Positions 17,385 through 27,302 of a DNA stretch of 64,000 bases are shown piece by piece. Origin of the DNA: Roseivirga thermotolerans (lineage in GTDB: Bacteria; Bacteroidota; Bacteroidia; Cytophagales; Cyclobacteriaceae); NCBI RefSeq assembly GCF_014653175.1, contig NZ_BNAG01000001.1, positions 186,001 to 250,000 on the forward strand. The letters run 5' to 3'. Both the position numbers and the translations under genes were made by a program. The notes under the pieces are model-generated. The model saw only the letters and a program-made list of their open reading frames with translations. It ran no database searches and was not told the origin of the DNA. Position 1 is the first letter of the stretch. Every line of letters starts with the position of its first letter.

Positions 17385-19646
17385 ATGAAATCATTTACCC
17401 TATTTATATGCCTTATTGGCCTTTTAGTATGTACAATTGGCTATGGGCAGCAACATACAGTTGCAGGAACTGTAAGGGATGCTGAAAACGCAGAACCACT
17501 TCCGGCAGCTACTATTTACATTCAAGAATTGAATGTAGGCACCACAGCCAATGCTATGGGCATCTTTCAGTTTAAAAACCTTCCTAATGGCGAATACACC
17601 CTGGAAATCAGTTTCGTAGGTTTCGCAAAGAAAATCATTCCTTTCACCGTAGCTTCAGGTAGTCCTCAATCTATCGAAGTAACCATGCAGCCGGAAGTTG
17701 TTCGTATGGAAGATGTAGAAGTGAGTCAGAACCTTCAGTACAATGCCACCTCATTTTCGGCAATGGACCTTCGGCTAAGGCCTATACAAACTTCTCAGGA
17801 TGTACTAAAAATTGTTCCGGGGCTATTCATAGCTCAACATGCCGGAGGAGGCAAGGCCGAGCAGATATTTCTAAGAGGATTTGACATTGACCACGGAACC
17901 GACATTTCCCTGGAGGTAGATGGCATGCCGGTGAATATGGTTTCTCATGCCCATGGGCAGGGCTATGCCGACCTCCATTTTGTAATTCCCGAAACCATAG
18001 ACCGGGTAGCTTTCGACAAAGGCCCATATTATAGTAGTATAGGCAATTTTAACACGGCTGGTTATGCACACTTTTCTACCAAAAAAAGACTTTCGGAGAG
18101 TTCGGTAAAACTAGAGGGCGGACAGTTCGGCACATTTCGAACCGTGGGCCTTCTCAACCTTATATCTCCCCAAACAACTTATGCTCCCAGCCTTTATCTG
18201 ACCACTGAGTTTTTTCGATCTGATGGGTATTTCGAAAGCCCGCAGTTCTTCAATCGTCTAAACGCATTGCTAAAATATCATCAACGACTGGACAGCAAAC
18301 GTACGCTGGATATTTCGTTGTCGGCATTTAATAGTAGCTGGGATGCCTCCGGCCAAATACCTGAAAGAGCTGTAGAGAGTGGTACTATTTCGAGGTTTGG
18401 AGCTATTGATGATACAGAAGGGGGCATGACAAGCAGAATGAATGTAAATGCCCGATTGGCTCGAGAGCTACGCAATGACGCCTGGACTGAAAGCCAGTTC
18501 TATTTTACTCAATACGACTTTGAACTGGTTTCTAACTTCACCTTCTTTCTTAATGACCCGGAAAATGGTGATCAAATAACCCAAAGCGAGCAGCGGCAAA
18601 TATTTGGAACCCGCCACAACTATTGGACGGAACACCAACTGTTGGGTATTTCGGCACAAACTGAATTGGGTGTTGGTTTCAGGCACGACATCAATGAGAA
18701 TGTACGTCTTTCCAGAACATTGCAGCGCCAAACTGTACTGGAAGACCTTGCCTATGGCGATGTGCAGGAAACCAACATTTTTGCCTTTGCTGAGGAAATT
18801 TTTACCCTTTCTCCCCGATTTACCATGACTACGGGGTTACGGTTCGACCACTTTACATTCGACTATAGAAACAAACTATCTTCCACCTACGAGCGATAGG
18901 CCATTAACAAAAGTGTGTTAAGTCCCAAACTACAGTTGAGCTACCAGGCCTCTGAGCGATTGAATCTTTACCTTAAAAGCGGATTGGGCTTTCATAGCAA
19001 CGACAGCCGGGTGGTTGTTCAACAAACCGGGCGGGAGATTCTGCCAAAGGCTTATGGCGTGGATGTGGGCATTCACTGGAAACCTGTTGACCGACTGCTC
19101 ATAAACGCTGCTTTATGGCGCCTCGATCTTGATCAGGAGTTTGTTTATGTGGGCGATGCGGGCATAGTTGAACCTTCGGGCAAAACACGCAGGGAAGGTA
19201 TCGATTTGAGTATACGATATCAGGCCAATGCCTGGCTCTATTTTACCTCAGATGTTAACTACACCATTCCGAGGGCAGTTGGCACGGCAGAAGGGGAACA
19301 CTTCATTCCGCTGGCTCCCACGTTCACAAGCATTGGTGGGCTTACTGCAGAATTGACGAATACCCTAAGCGGAAGCTTAAGGTATCGGTTCATGGACAAT
19401 CGCCCGGCCAATGAGGACAACAGCCTGCATGCGGAGGGCTACTTTTTAATGGATGCTGTACTGAACTATACACTGGGAGCCTTTGAATTGGGGCTTTCTA
19501 TTGAAAACCTGACCAATGCTGCGTGGAAGGAGGCACAGTTCGAAACCGAATCGCAACTAAGGAACGAAGCAAAACCTATATCTGAAATTCACTTCACACC
19601 AGGCACTCCGTTTCAGGCCAGACTTTCGGCCACTGTGAGGTTTTAG
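17385..19646 (+). pseudogene. TonB-dependent receptor interrupted by one in-frame TAG
   Basis: Outer-membrane receptor of 753 codons if read through. Signal peptide (LFICLIGLLVCTIGYGQ), carboxypeptidase-regulatory-like beta domain at about 25-110 (VAGTVRDAENAEPLPAATI), plug at about 125-235 (LKIVPGLFIAQHAGGGKAEQ, FLRGFDIDHGTDI, VNMVSHAHGQGYADLHF), then a barrel ending in the expected aromatic residue (SATVRF). Codon 505 is TAG (18897-18899), between STYER and AINKSVLSPKLQLSY in a barrel loop, with no frame change after it. The His-rich plug and the operon suggest a metal or metallophore substrate (inference). Whether the gene still works depends on the TAG being real. Confidence 0.87.
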
Positions 19647-20495
19647 TGGGCCTCTTAGGGAAAGAAAATTACACCTTTCTAAATCTAAAAAACCTATGGA
19701 CTTCGTATGTCTATTGTATGCGAGTCCCATTCACCTAATAAAACGCATTGCAATCGAATAGAAGGGCCGGAGTTCAGATAGTTTTATAGGGCTACTCATT
19801 TAGATCGCATTTGTTAGATCCAGTATACTAGCCACAAGCGGTGTCCTCACAGCGTTTTTTAACAGCCATTGGTGAAGACACAAATGGAGGCAAGGTTTAG
19901 AAATGTACTGCTTGCGACTTAAGTAAGTAACCCTGTAGTTCTATATGCGATATTATCAGTAGGAAAGCATTCGTAGATCAGGAATACGATTATGTCCTAA
20001 ATCTACTTTGGTTGAGGTGTCGGAGCTTACCAGATGGGTAGGCTCCTTTTTTTATTTTAACCTAAGTTCGATGCAAGTAAGTAGTAAAGTATCTCCTCTT
20101 AGGACGCCATTGCGGAATTTTCCTCTGAAAACTTCACATACGCAAAGGAAAATATCCGCAATCTCATTTAGGCTCGGTTGAGAGACCAAATAAAACAGCC
20201 CTTTTTGAGAGTTTAAGACCTGTTTCTCCGGCATGACGTTCTTTTCGTACATCGAACTCAGGTTTTTTTAATAACATCTCTACCTATTTAGCCTGCATGC
20301 TCAATCCGCTACAAACTGCAGTTGAAGTAAGCCATTTGGTGAAGACTCCAATGTATGTGGTAAGGTACTGCATGAGGAAACTCTGTCTCGTTCCTCTTTA
20401 GCTCTAAACGACTCCCACGGGTTGACGAATGACTTTCTCTGGAAGATGGATAAAACAGGAAAAGTTTTAAAATGGGTGGAGATGGCTAAAGCTAC
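19647..20495. other. 849-base intergenic region with degenerate hairpin repeats and an orphan terminator
   Basis: No convincing gene. Degenerate relatives of the GGTGAGGACACC hairpin occur at 19838-19853, 19866-19887 and 20332-20353; the last two also share a downstream GTACTGC word and look like a diverged repeat pair. A strong plus-strand terminator lies at 20022-20058, about 375 bases beyond the TonB receptor stop, so either the receptor mRNA has a long 3' end or a small transcript ends here. Confidence 0.55.
20022..20058 (+). terminator. Rho-independent terminator with no adjacent gene
   Basis: GGAGCTTACC and GGGTAGGCTCC pair (one G-U) around a four-base loop and are followed by TTTTTTTATTTT. 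The T-run lies on the plus-strand side only. Confidence 0.8.
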
Positions 20496-21320
20496 CTAGG
20501 ACTTCTTTACATTGCCCAATACCTGCATGGTTTCCAACGAAGGACTTTCGCTCCCTCCCTTGGGCTCTACCGTTACAGCAAAAGCAGCCGATTGAGCAAT
20601 GCGCTTCATTTTCACCAAGCCCTCAGCATTCCAATCGAACACCCCGGCATCTACCGGCTGACCGTCTACTATAGCCCAGAGCTGATACTGCTTGTCGGCA
20701 GCCAACTCTTGCAAGTTGACTATATTCAGATAGAGCTCTTCAGTGGTTTCGTTCCAGTATACATCGGCATAAGCCTCTTTGGCATTGTCAGTGCCTGCCA
20801 TACCAATTCTTCTGAAGTTGGGATTGCTCAAAATTCCGAAATCTGTTTCCAGCTGATCGAGCTTTTGATTGACCTGATTGTACTGTTCGGCCATCTGCGA
20901 GTTACTGGCCAGTAATTGTGCATAGGCCTGGCTGCTCGACTTCCACTTGCTGCGGTAGTCAATGGCCAGATAACCGCTTACCAACGCCAACACAAGCGAA
21001 GCTGCTACTGCATACTTCCAGCCCCGGGAGGCTGGTAAGGAAACTACTTTTGGAGTATCCTGCCGGGTTGTCGGTTGTTCTGCAGAAGGCGCAGTCTGCT
21101 CATCGATTTTATCGAGAATAGCCTTTTTCATTTCAGGTTTGGGAGCCACCTGAGTAGCCATAGCCATATCTTCAAAAGCCTTCTCAATAGCATTGAGCTC
21201 GGCTTTCACTTCCGGATACTTAGCCATAACAGCCTCCACTTCTCTCATTTCCTCTGCAGAGAGCTCGTTGAGTGCGTAGGCCTCAAGTATTCCTGACGAT
21301 ATGTATTCTTCTATATTCAC
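20496..21320 (-). CDS. anti-sigma factor of the RskA type
   Basis: 274 residues starting at GTG two bases after the sigma gene stop. The N-terminal part (YISSGILEAYALNELSAEEM, about 5-24) is the zinc-free anti-sigma segment that binds the sigma factor. One transmembrane helix (YAVAASLVLALVSGYLAI, about 103-120) is followed by a coiled stretch and the RskA C-terminal domain (NIVNLQELAADKQYQLWAIVDGQ, split about 205-228). It would hold the ECF sigma factor at the membrane and release it on a signal. Confidence 0.9.
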   Translation of the reverse strand: MNIEEYISSGILEAYALNELSAEEMREVEAVMAKYPEVKAELNAIEKAFEDMAMATQVAPKPEMKKAILDKIDEQTAPSAEQPTTRQDTPKVVSLPASRGWKYAVAASLVLALVSGYLAIDYRSKWKSSSQAYAQLLASNSQMAEQYNQVNQKLDQLETDFGILSNPNFRRIGMAGTDNAKEAYADVYWNETTEELYLNIVNLQELAADKQYQLWAIVDGQPVDAGVFDWNAEGLVKMKRIAQSAAFAVTVEPKGGSESPSLETMQVLGNVKKS

Positions 21321-21322
21321 GG

Positions 21323-21850
21323 CTAAGCCAGCTTTTTTCTCATATGTTTTAGGGCAGAGCGCAGCCTGGATTTAACAGTACCTAAAGGTATGTCATATTC
21401 TTCAGCAATTTCTGTGTGAGTGAACCCTTCGAAATATACCTTCTCCAGAATGAACTTCTGTTCTTCTACCAAGTCGTTTAATAAGGCACGCACCCCTATT
21501 CCATCGGTGTGCATTTCGGTGCTGTTGCGGCTGTCGACTCTATATACGTAGTCATCCATTGAGTCGGTTTTAGACGACCTGGAAATTTCTTTCGACCGCA
21601 GTTTATCGATAGCGGCATTCCGGGTAAGGTTCATCATCCAGGTAAAGAACCTGCCTCTGGAAGCATCGTACTGATCGATTTTATTCCAAATTTTCATGAA
21701 GACATCCTGAAGAACTTCTTCAGAGATGTCATCATCTTTTATAATTCTTGAAGCCACCCCCAAAAGTGCTGCGCTGTACTTATCATAAAGATAAGCCATG
21801 GCATTTTTGTCCCGATCCTTCAGCCGAAGCACCAGTTCACTTTCTTCCAT
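21323..21850 (-). CDS. ECF RNA polymerase sigma factor
   Basis: Sigma-70 family ECF factor, 175 residues. Region 2 is visible in AMAYLYDKYSAALLGVA and EEVLQDVFMKIWNKIDQYD (about 17-68), and region 4 in ILEKVYFEGFTHTEIAEEYD and IPLGTVKSRLRSALKHMRK (about 133-172). It directs polymerase to a dedicated promoter set and is controlled by the RskA-type anti-sigma factor two bases downstream. Its targets cannot be told from the window. Confidence 0.94.
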   Translation of the reverse strand: MEESELVLRLKDRDKNAMAYLYDKYSAALLGVASRIIKDDDISEEVLQDVFMKIWNKIDQYDASRGRFFTWMMNLTRNAAIDKLRSKEISRSSKTDSMDDYVYRVDSRNSTEMHTDGIGVRALLNDLVEEQKFILEKVYFEGFTHTEIAEEYDIPLGTVKSRLRSALKHMRKKLA

Positions 21851-21883
21851 ATGTTGGGGAGTGGCTTTGATTTACTTCATGAA

Positions 21884-23278
21884 TTAAAGGTGAATTACTT
21901 CGTCATAAGCTGCTGCGGTGGCTTCCATAACGGCCTCAGACATGGTTGGGTGAGGGTGTACCGATTTAATGATCTCATGACCTGTAGTTTCCAGCTTTCT
22001 GGCAGCTACCACTTCGGCAATCATTTCGGTTACGTTGGCGCCAATCATGTGGGCACCCAGCCACTCACCGTATTTGGCATCGAAAATCACTTTTACAAAA
22101 CCATCGGGCACTCCTCCTGCCTTGGCCTTACCTGAAGCAGAGAATGGGAATTTGCCCACTTTCACTTCATAACCGGCTTCCTTAGCTGCTTTTTCAGTAT
22201 AGCCTACAGAGGCAATTTCAGGCTGGCAATATGTACAACCCGGAATGTTGTTGTAATCCAAAGGTTCTACGTGTTGACCGGCAATTTTTTCGACACAAAT
22301 AATTCCTTCGGCCGAAGCTACGTGTGCCAGAGCTGGCCCATGCACTACATCGCCAATGGCATATACACCGGGAATGTTGGTTTTGTAATAGTCGTCTACC
22401 AGAATTTTACCTTTATCGGTAGCCACACCTACATCTTCCAGACCAATGCCTTCAATATTTGTGCTTATACCTACGGCTGAAAGTACCACATCGCACTCAA
22501 GAGTCTCGTCACCTTTCTTGGTTTTCACCGAAACTTTGCAAGTTTTTCCTTTGGTATCTACGGCCGTTACTTCGGCATTGGTCATGATCTTCATGCCTGC
22601 CTTTTTATAGGTTCTTTCGAGTTGTTTCGATACTTCTTCATCTTCTACCGGAACAATTCGATCCATATACTCAACAATGGTTACTTCAGTGCCAATGGAG
22701 TTATAGAAGTAGGCAAACTCTACCCCAATAGCTCCTGAACCAACTACCACCATAGATTTTGGCTGTTTTTCTAAAGACATAGCCTGACGGTAGCCAATAA
22801 TTTTCTTGCCATCGATTGGCATGTGGGGCAATTCTCTTGCACGGCCTCCGGTGGCTACAATTATATGCTCGGCAGAGTAGTCAGTCTTAGACCCGTCTTC
22901 GGCTGTTACTTCTACTTTCTTTCCGGCTTTGAGCTTTCCGAAACCTACTATATGATCAATTTTATTTTTCTTGAAAAGGAAGTTGATCCCTTTGCTCATA
23001 CCATTGGCAACATCACGACTTCTTTGCACCATGGCTCCAAAATCGGCAGAGGCTTTATCTACCTTAATTCCGTAGTCGCTGGCATGCTGAATATATTCGA
23101 ATACCTGAGCACTTTTGAGCAGTGCTTTTGTGGGAATACAGCCCCAGTTCAAACAAATTCCGCCCAGTTCTGCTTTTTCTACCACACCTACTTTCATGCC
23201 GAGTTGTGAGGCTCTGATTGCTGCCACATAACCGCCCGGTCCACTTCCAATAACTATTAAGTCGTACTTTGTTGCCAT
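21884..23278 (-). CDS. lpdA: dihydrolipoyl dehydrogenase (E3)
   Basis: FAD disulfide reductase that reoxidises dihydrolipoamide in 2-oxoacid dehydrogenase and glycine-cleavage complexes, passing electrons to NAD+. 464 residues. FAD site VIGSGPGGYVAAIRA at the N-terminus; redox-active disulfide C42/C47 in GGICLNWGCIPTK; NAD site VVGSGAIGVEFAYFYNS; second FAD contact GVYAIGDVVHG; catalytic H443/E448 in HPHPTMSEAV. It has its own well-formed promoter at 23308-23337, so it need not be co-transcribed with the sigma gene downstream. Confidence 0.97.
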   Translation of the reverse strand: MATKYDLIVIGSGPGGYVAAIRASQLGMKVGVVEKAELGGICLNWGCIPTKALLKSAQVFEYIQHASDYGIKVDKASADFGAMVQRSRDVANGMSKGINFLFKKNKIDHIVGFGKLKAGKKVEVTAEDGSKTDYSAEHIIVATGGRARELPHMPIDGKKIIGYRQAMSLEKQPKSMVVVGSGAIGVEFAYFYNSIGTEVTIVEYMDRIVPVEDEEVSKQLERTYKKAGMKIMTNAEVTAVDTKGKTCKVSVKTKKGDETLECDVVLSAVGISTNIEGIGLEDVGVATDKGKILVDDYYKTNIPGVYAIGDVVHGPALAHVASAEGIICVEKIAGQHVEPLDYNNIPGCTYCQPEIASVGYTEKAAKEAGYEVKVGKFPFSASGKAKAGGVPDGFVKVIFDAKYGEWLGAHMIGANVTEMIAEVVAARKLETTGHEIIKSVHPHPTMSEAVMEATAAAYDEVIHL

Positions 23279-23307
23279 AATTTTACTTTACCTGTTTTTG
23301 GGAAGGG

Positions 23308-23337
23308 CAAAGTTAATCCAAATCCAGTCACATCAAA
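23308..23337 (-). promoter_or_regulatory. lpdA promoter, Bacteroidota type
   Basis: On the minus strand a TTTG at 23337-23334 and TAACTTTG at 23315-23308 are separated by 18 bases, close to the phylum consensus. The start codon at 23278 is about 30 bases beyond the -7 box. Confidence 0.75.
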
Positions 23338-23432
23338 ACCAGGAAATTGGAGGAGTAAAGGCTTTTGGCTTTATTTGAAACTCTAAACTGACAAGAACAT
23401 TTTTTGAAAAAAAAATTGATAACAAATACACT

Positions 23433-24179
23433 ATGGGTTTATTAACTGGAAAAACGGCTCTGGTAACCGGAGCATCGAAAGGCATTGGGAAAGCCATTGC
23501 TACAAAATTTGCTCAGGAAGGCGCCAATGTGGCTTTTACCTACTTATCTAGCGTAGAAAAAGGACAGGCACTTGAACATGAGCTTGCTGCTTTTGGCACC
23601 AAGATTAAGGGCTTCCGATCGAATGCTGCGGAGTTTGCTGCTGCAGAGCAACTGGTGAATGATATTGTAGCTGAATTTGGCAGCCTCGATGTAATTGTGA
23701 ACAATGCGGGAATTACCAGAGATAACCTGTTGATGCGAATGACCGAAGAGATGTGGGACGAGGTAATGAACGTGAACCTAAAATCTTGCTTCAATACGGT
23801 TAAAGCAGCTACCCGAACACTAATGAAACAAAGGGGTGGTTCTATTATTAATATCACTTCTGTGGTGGGCATAAAGGGCAATGCCGGACAGGCTAACTAT
23901 GCGGCTTCCAAAGCAGGAATTATAGGTTTTACCAAATCGGTTGCTCTTGAGCTTGGTTCCAGAGGAGTACGCTCCAATGCTGTGGCCCCGGGTTTCATAG
24001 AAACAGAAATGACTGACGCACTTGACGAAAAAACTGTTCAGGGCTGGAGAGATGCCATTCCTCTTAAGCGAGGTGGTAGTCCGGAAGATGTGGCTAATGC
24101 TTGTCTATACCTGGCTTCTGATCTATCGGCATATGTAACCGGCCAGACATTGGTGGTTGACGGAGGTATGCTCACCTAA
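23433..24179 (+). CDS. fabG: 3-oxoacyl-ACP reductase
   Basis: Short-chain dehydrogenase that reduces 3-oxoacyl-ACP with NADPH in fatty acid synthesis. 248 residues. Cofactor site TGASKGIGK (12-20), VNNAGITRDNLLMRM (89-103), catalytic S143, Y156 and K160 (NYAASKAG), and the VAPGFIETEMTD loop are all characteristic of FabG rather than other short-chain reductases. It is divergent from lpdA; no other fatty acid gene is adjacent. Confidence 0.94.
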   Translation: MGLLTGKTALVTGASKGIGKAIATKFAQEGANVAFTYLSSVEKGQALEHELAAFGTKIKGFRSNAAEFAAAEQLVNDIVAEFGSLDVIVNNAGITRDNLLMRMTEEMWDEVMNVNLKSCFNTVKAATRTLMKQRGGSIINITSVVGIKGNAGQANYAASKAGIIGFTKSVALELGSRGVRSNAVAPGFIETEMTDALDEKTVQGWRDAIPLKRGGSPEDVANACLYLASDLSAYVTGQTLVVDGGMLT

Positions 24180-24285
24180 GCACCGCTTATCAAATCATTG
24201 CAATTTTCATCATCGGTTGATGACCAAATTTCGCTCGAATGCGTTATTATGCCATCAACCGATTTTCATTCCATACTAAAAGCCA

Positions 24286-26373
24286 TTGCGTAGTCTTCTG
24301 CTATTTCTGAGTAAAGTCACCTTACAGACAGACGCTTCTCCGTGGTTCATTCCGCTTTGTCTGATAGCGGGGTTTAGCTATGGCTTTATCCTTTATTCCA
24401 AAAAAAGCCCCTGGAGCAGGAGTATTAACTACGCACTCTTGATTCTTAGAGCGGCTGCCGTGGCTTTAATCTGCTTTTTTCTTCTGGGGCCCCTGCTCAA
24501 TCAGGTAACCTATCTGGAAGAAAAGCCAATTGTAGTTGTGGCCATCGATGATTCTGCTTCCATAAAAGATGCTTATGATTCGACCGATTTTACAAGCATA
24601 AGAAATCAGATAGAATCTTTGTTTAACATCCTAAACCAAAGTGACTATGATGTTCGGCTTAGGGGCTTAAACGGCTACTTAGGTGGCATAGAAGAGCTTT
24701 CCTTTTCGGCAGAATCCACCAACCTGCATGGAGTACTGCAAGGAATAAGACAAGACTTTGAACAACAGAACCTTACGGCCACAGTATTGGTAAGTGATGG
24801 TATACACAACTATGGCAGTTCTCCTCAGTTTCTTACCCTCAATTACCCTGTGTTTAGCCTGGCCCTTGGCGATACCATTCCTGAGCAGGATTTGAGCATC
24901 AAGCGACTCAACTATAACAAAATAGCCTACCAGGGCAACCGCTTCCCCTTAGAGGTGGATCTATACAACAATGGCTATGTGGGTGAGGAGGTTTTTGTTG
25001 ATGTGTTGCGCAATGAGCAGGTGGTAGAAAGTAAATCGGTAACTATAAAAGGCGATCAGGAGATTAATACTGTTTCATTTTTACTAGATGCCGAAACATT
25101 GGGCATTGAAAGCTACAGGGTTTCTGTACGCCCCAAGGCAAATGAAAGCTCGGTGAGTAACAATTCTCGCACAGCATTTATTGAAGTGGTTGACAGTGAA
25201 CAACGCATTTTAATTGCGGCTGCCGCACCACACCCCGATATCAAAGCACTGCGAGCGGTTATAGAAAGCAAAGAGGGGGTTGAGGTTGATGTTTTTATTG
25301 AGGGAATAGCACAAGAAACTCCCGAAGGGCCGTACGACCTGATTGTTTTACACCAACTGCCCCAAATAACTGACATGCCCAATTGGTTGAGTGCCTGGAT
25401 AAGCCAAACCAACACCTTTTATATTACCGGAGTTGAAGACCTTAACACGGTGAATGCGCTCAATCCGGTATTGGCCTATAACAACTTCGGTCAGTCAGAC
25501 GCTGTATCGCCTAACTTTAACCCCAATTTTGAACTCTTTAACATAAACCAGGAACTGCTCTACCGTGCCGGTAACTATCCACCTGTGAGAGCTCCATATG
25601 GCAATTTTGAAATAAAAGCCAATGCAAGTGTTTATCTCTATCAGAAAGTTGGCAGTGCGCAAACCAGCCGCCCATTGCTTACTGTGCTCAATGGAGACGA
25701 TACCAAGTCGGCCGTTTTTTCGGGGGCGGGCTTTTGGAAGTGGCGTCTTCAGGAAAACGGTCAGTTCGAAGAGAGTAAGTTGTTTGATGAATTGTTTGGA
25801 AAGTTGATTCAGTTTTTAGCCACTAAGGACGATAAACGCAACTTTCGCATTAACACCACCCAAGAGAGTTATTTCAACACGGAAGTGATTGAGTTCAATA
25901 CAGAAGTATATAATCAGCTGTATGAAAAGGTGTATGACTACAGCATAGACCTGCAGCTAACCAATGCGGCAGGCGAAACGGAAGAGTATAATTTTGTGAA
26001 CTCCCCAACCGAAAATTTTAAAATAAGAGGGCTGGAGCCGGGCGTATATCGCTATACGGCCAACACCAGTCTGGCCGGCAAGCGAGAAACAGCCGAGGGC
26101 ACTTTTTCCGTGCAGGCCCTGCAGTTGGAAGATATAGACCTAACGGCCAATCATCAGCTACTAAGGAATATTGCCAAAAATTCGGGAGGCCGGTTTTATC
26201 TGCTGGCGAACTACGAAGATGCCCTGCGGCAGATCGATGAACTCGATGCGCGGCCAATATCGAGGGCTAACGAAAAGCTCAACCCAATCATTAACAACCC
26301 GTGGTGGCTATACCTGCTGCTTGCCCTATTTTCGCTGGAATGGTTTACCCGTAAATATCACGGCAGCTATTAA
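24286..26373 (+). CDS. large membrane protein with a von Willebrand A-like domain
   Basis: 695 residues. Two N-terminal helices (FIPLCLIAGFSYGFILY, then YALLILRAAAVALICFFLLG) and one near the C-terminus (WWLYLLLALFSLEW) bracket a large extracytoplasmic region. A vWA-type metal site is visible as DDSAS (DxSxS) at about residue 89, with a second Asp in VLVSDGIHNYG. The middle resembles the beta-sandwich plus glutamine-amidotransferase-like layout seen in related Bacteroidota membrane proteins. A TTG at 24286 is the likely start because TAA stands three codons upstream and no ATG is near. Function unknown. Confidence 0.75.
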   Translation: MRSLLLFLSKVTLQTDASPWFIPLCLIAGFSYGFILYSKKSPWSRSINYALLILRAAAVALICFFLLGPLLNQVTYLEEKPIVVVAIDDSASIKDAYDSTDFTSIRNQIESLFNILNQSDYDVRLRGLNGYLGGIEELSFSAESTNLHGVLQGIRQDFEQQNLTATVLVSDGIHNYGSSPQFLTLNYPVFSLALGDTIPEQDLSIKRLNYNKIAYQGNRFPLEVDLYNNGYVGEEVFVDVLRNEQVVESKSVTIKGDQEINTVSFLLDAETLGIESYRVSVRPKANESSVSNNSRTAFIEVVDSEQRILIAAAAPHPDIKALRAVIESKEGVEVDVFIEGIAQETPEGPYDLIVLHQLPQITDMPNWLSAWISQTNTFYITGVEDLNTVNALNPVLAYNNFGQSDAVSPNFNPNFELFNINQELLYRAGNYPPVRAPYGNFEIKANASVYLYQKVGSAQTSRPLLTVLNGDDTKSAVFSGAGFWKWRLQENGQFEESKLFDELFGKLIQFLATKDDKRNFRINTTQESYFNTEVIEFNTEVYNQLYEKVYDYSIDLQLTNAAGETEEYNFVNSPTENFKIRGLEPGVYRYTANTSLAGKRETAEGTFSVQALQLEDIDLTANHQLLRNIAKNSGGRFYLLANYEDALRQIDELDARPISRANEKLNPIINNPWWLYLLLALFSLEWFTRKYHGSY

Positions 26374-26453
26374 GCCCCACCGCCCACACCTGCCAATGTC
26401 AATTTTTTCTTGATTTTTTTATTGAAAAAACTAATGTTTTAGTTTATTTGTAT

Positions 26454-27266
26454 ATGCGCACTAAATCATTAGTTATTTACCTAACTCTTTTGTTGACCAC
26501 CCTCTCCTGCGATATGTCGGCTACGAGAGAAGAAGCAGATGAGTACCTTCAACAAGGAATGTACGAAGCAGCCGTTGCAACTTATGATCGGGTGATAAGA
26601 CTTGAGCCGGAAGATGCTTTTTCGATCTTTAACCGTGCCACTGCCAAAGAAAAATTAGGCCTGTACGATGAAGCCTATGACGATTACACACTTCTGGTGA
26701 ATCGTCAGAAAAACACCCGCCTGAGTATGCTTGGCCGTAGCAGATGCCTGTTTGAAATGGAGAAATATGAGTATGTAGTATTCGATATGAACACCTTGCT
26801 TAAAGGAGATCCGAACAATATGGAGGCCCTGGAGTTGAGAGGGCGCTCGTATGTAAAGTTGGGTAAAAACCGTAGCGCCATTGCCGATTTAACCAGGGTA
26901 ATTGATGAGGACCCACAAAACGTACAGGCCATTATTAGCCGGGGAGCTGCCTATGCCCGAGGTTCTGCAGGCAGTGCTGCCATTGTAGATTTTGACCGTG
27001 CCATTCGGCTGGACCCAACCTTGCCTATACCCTATTTTAATAAAGCCATGGTATTTTTTGTCTATGAAAATTACGAAGCTGCCATAGAAACTTTTAATAA
27101 AGCCATTGAACTTAACCCAAAATATGCCGAGGCCTACACACGAAGAGGTATGGCCAAATATCAGTCGAAAAAGTATGGTTTGACAGGAGCCTGTGAAGAC
27201 TTTAAGATGGGCGATGAGCTAAAAGACCCGCTGGCTACCGAATATATAAATGAGTATTGCAAATAA
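26454..27266 (+). CDS. TPR-repeat lipoprotein
   Basis: 270 residues from the ATG at 26454 (a TTG two codons earlier is less likely). The lipoprotein signal YLTLLLTTLSC precedes about six TPR units, for example EYLQQGMYEAAVATYDRVI, AIADLTRVIDEDPQNVQA and AIETFNKAIELNPKYAEAY. The sequence shows only a protein-interaction scaffold at a membrane. DoxX follows after 36 bases. Confidence 0.86.
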   Translation: MRTKSLVIYLTLLLTTLSCDMSATREEADEYLQQGMYEAAVATYDRVIRLEPEDAFSIFNRATAKEKLGLYDEAYDDYTLLVNRQKNTRLSMLGRSRCLFEMEKYEYVVFDMNTLLKGDPNNMEALELRGRSYVKLGKNRSAIADLTRVIDEDPQNVQAIISRGAAYARGSAGSAAIVDFDRAIRLDPTLPIPYFNKAMVFFVYENYEAAIETFNKAIELNPKYAEAYTRRGMAKYQSKKYGLTGACEDFKMGDELKDPLATEYINEYCK

Positions 27267-27302
27267 TGTCCGGATGGGCTATTCTCGAAAAAAAAGCGAG
27301 AT

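Noticed and set aside
20052-20252. 66-codon minus-strand frame reading partly like a protein
   Set aside because: Its end overlaps the T-run of a plus-strand terminator, it lacks a promoter and has no family resemblance; it lies among degenerate repeats.
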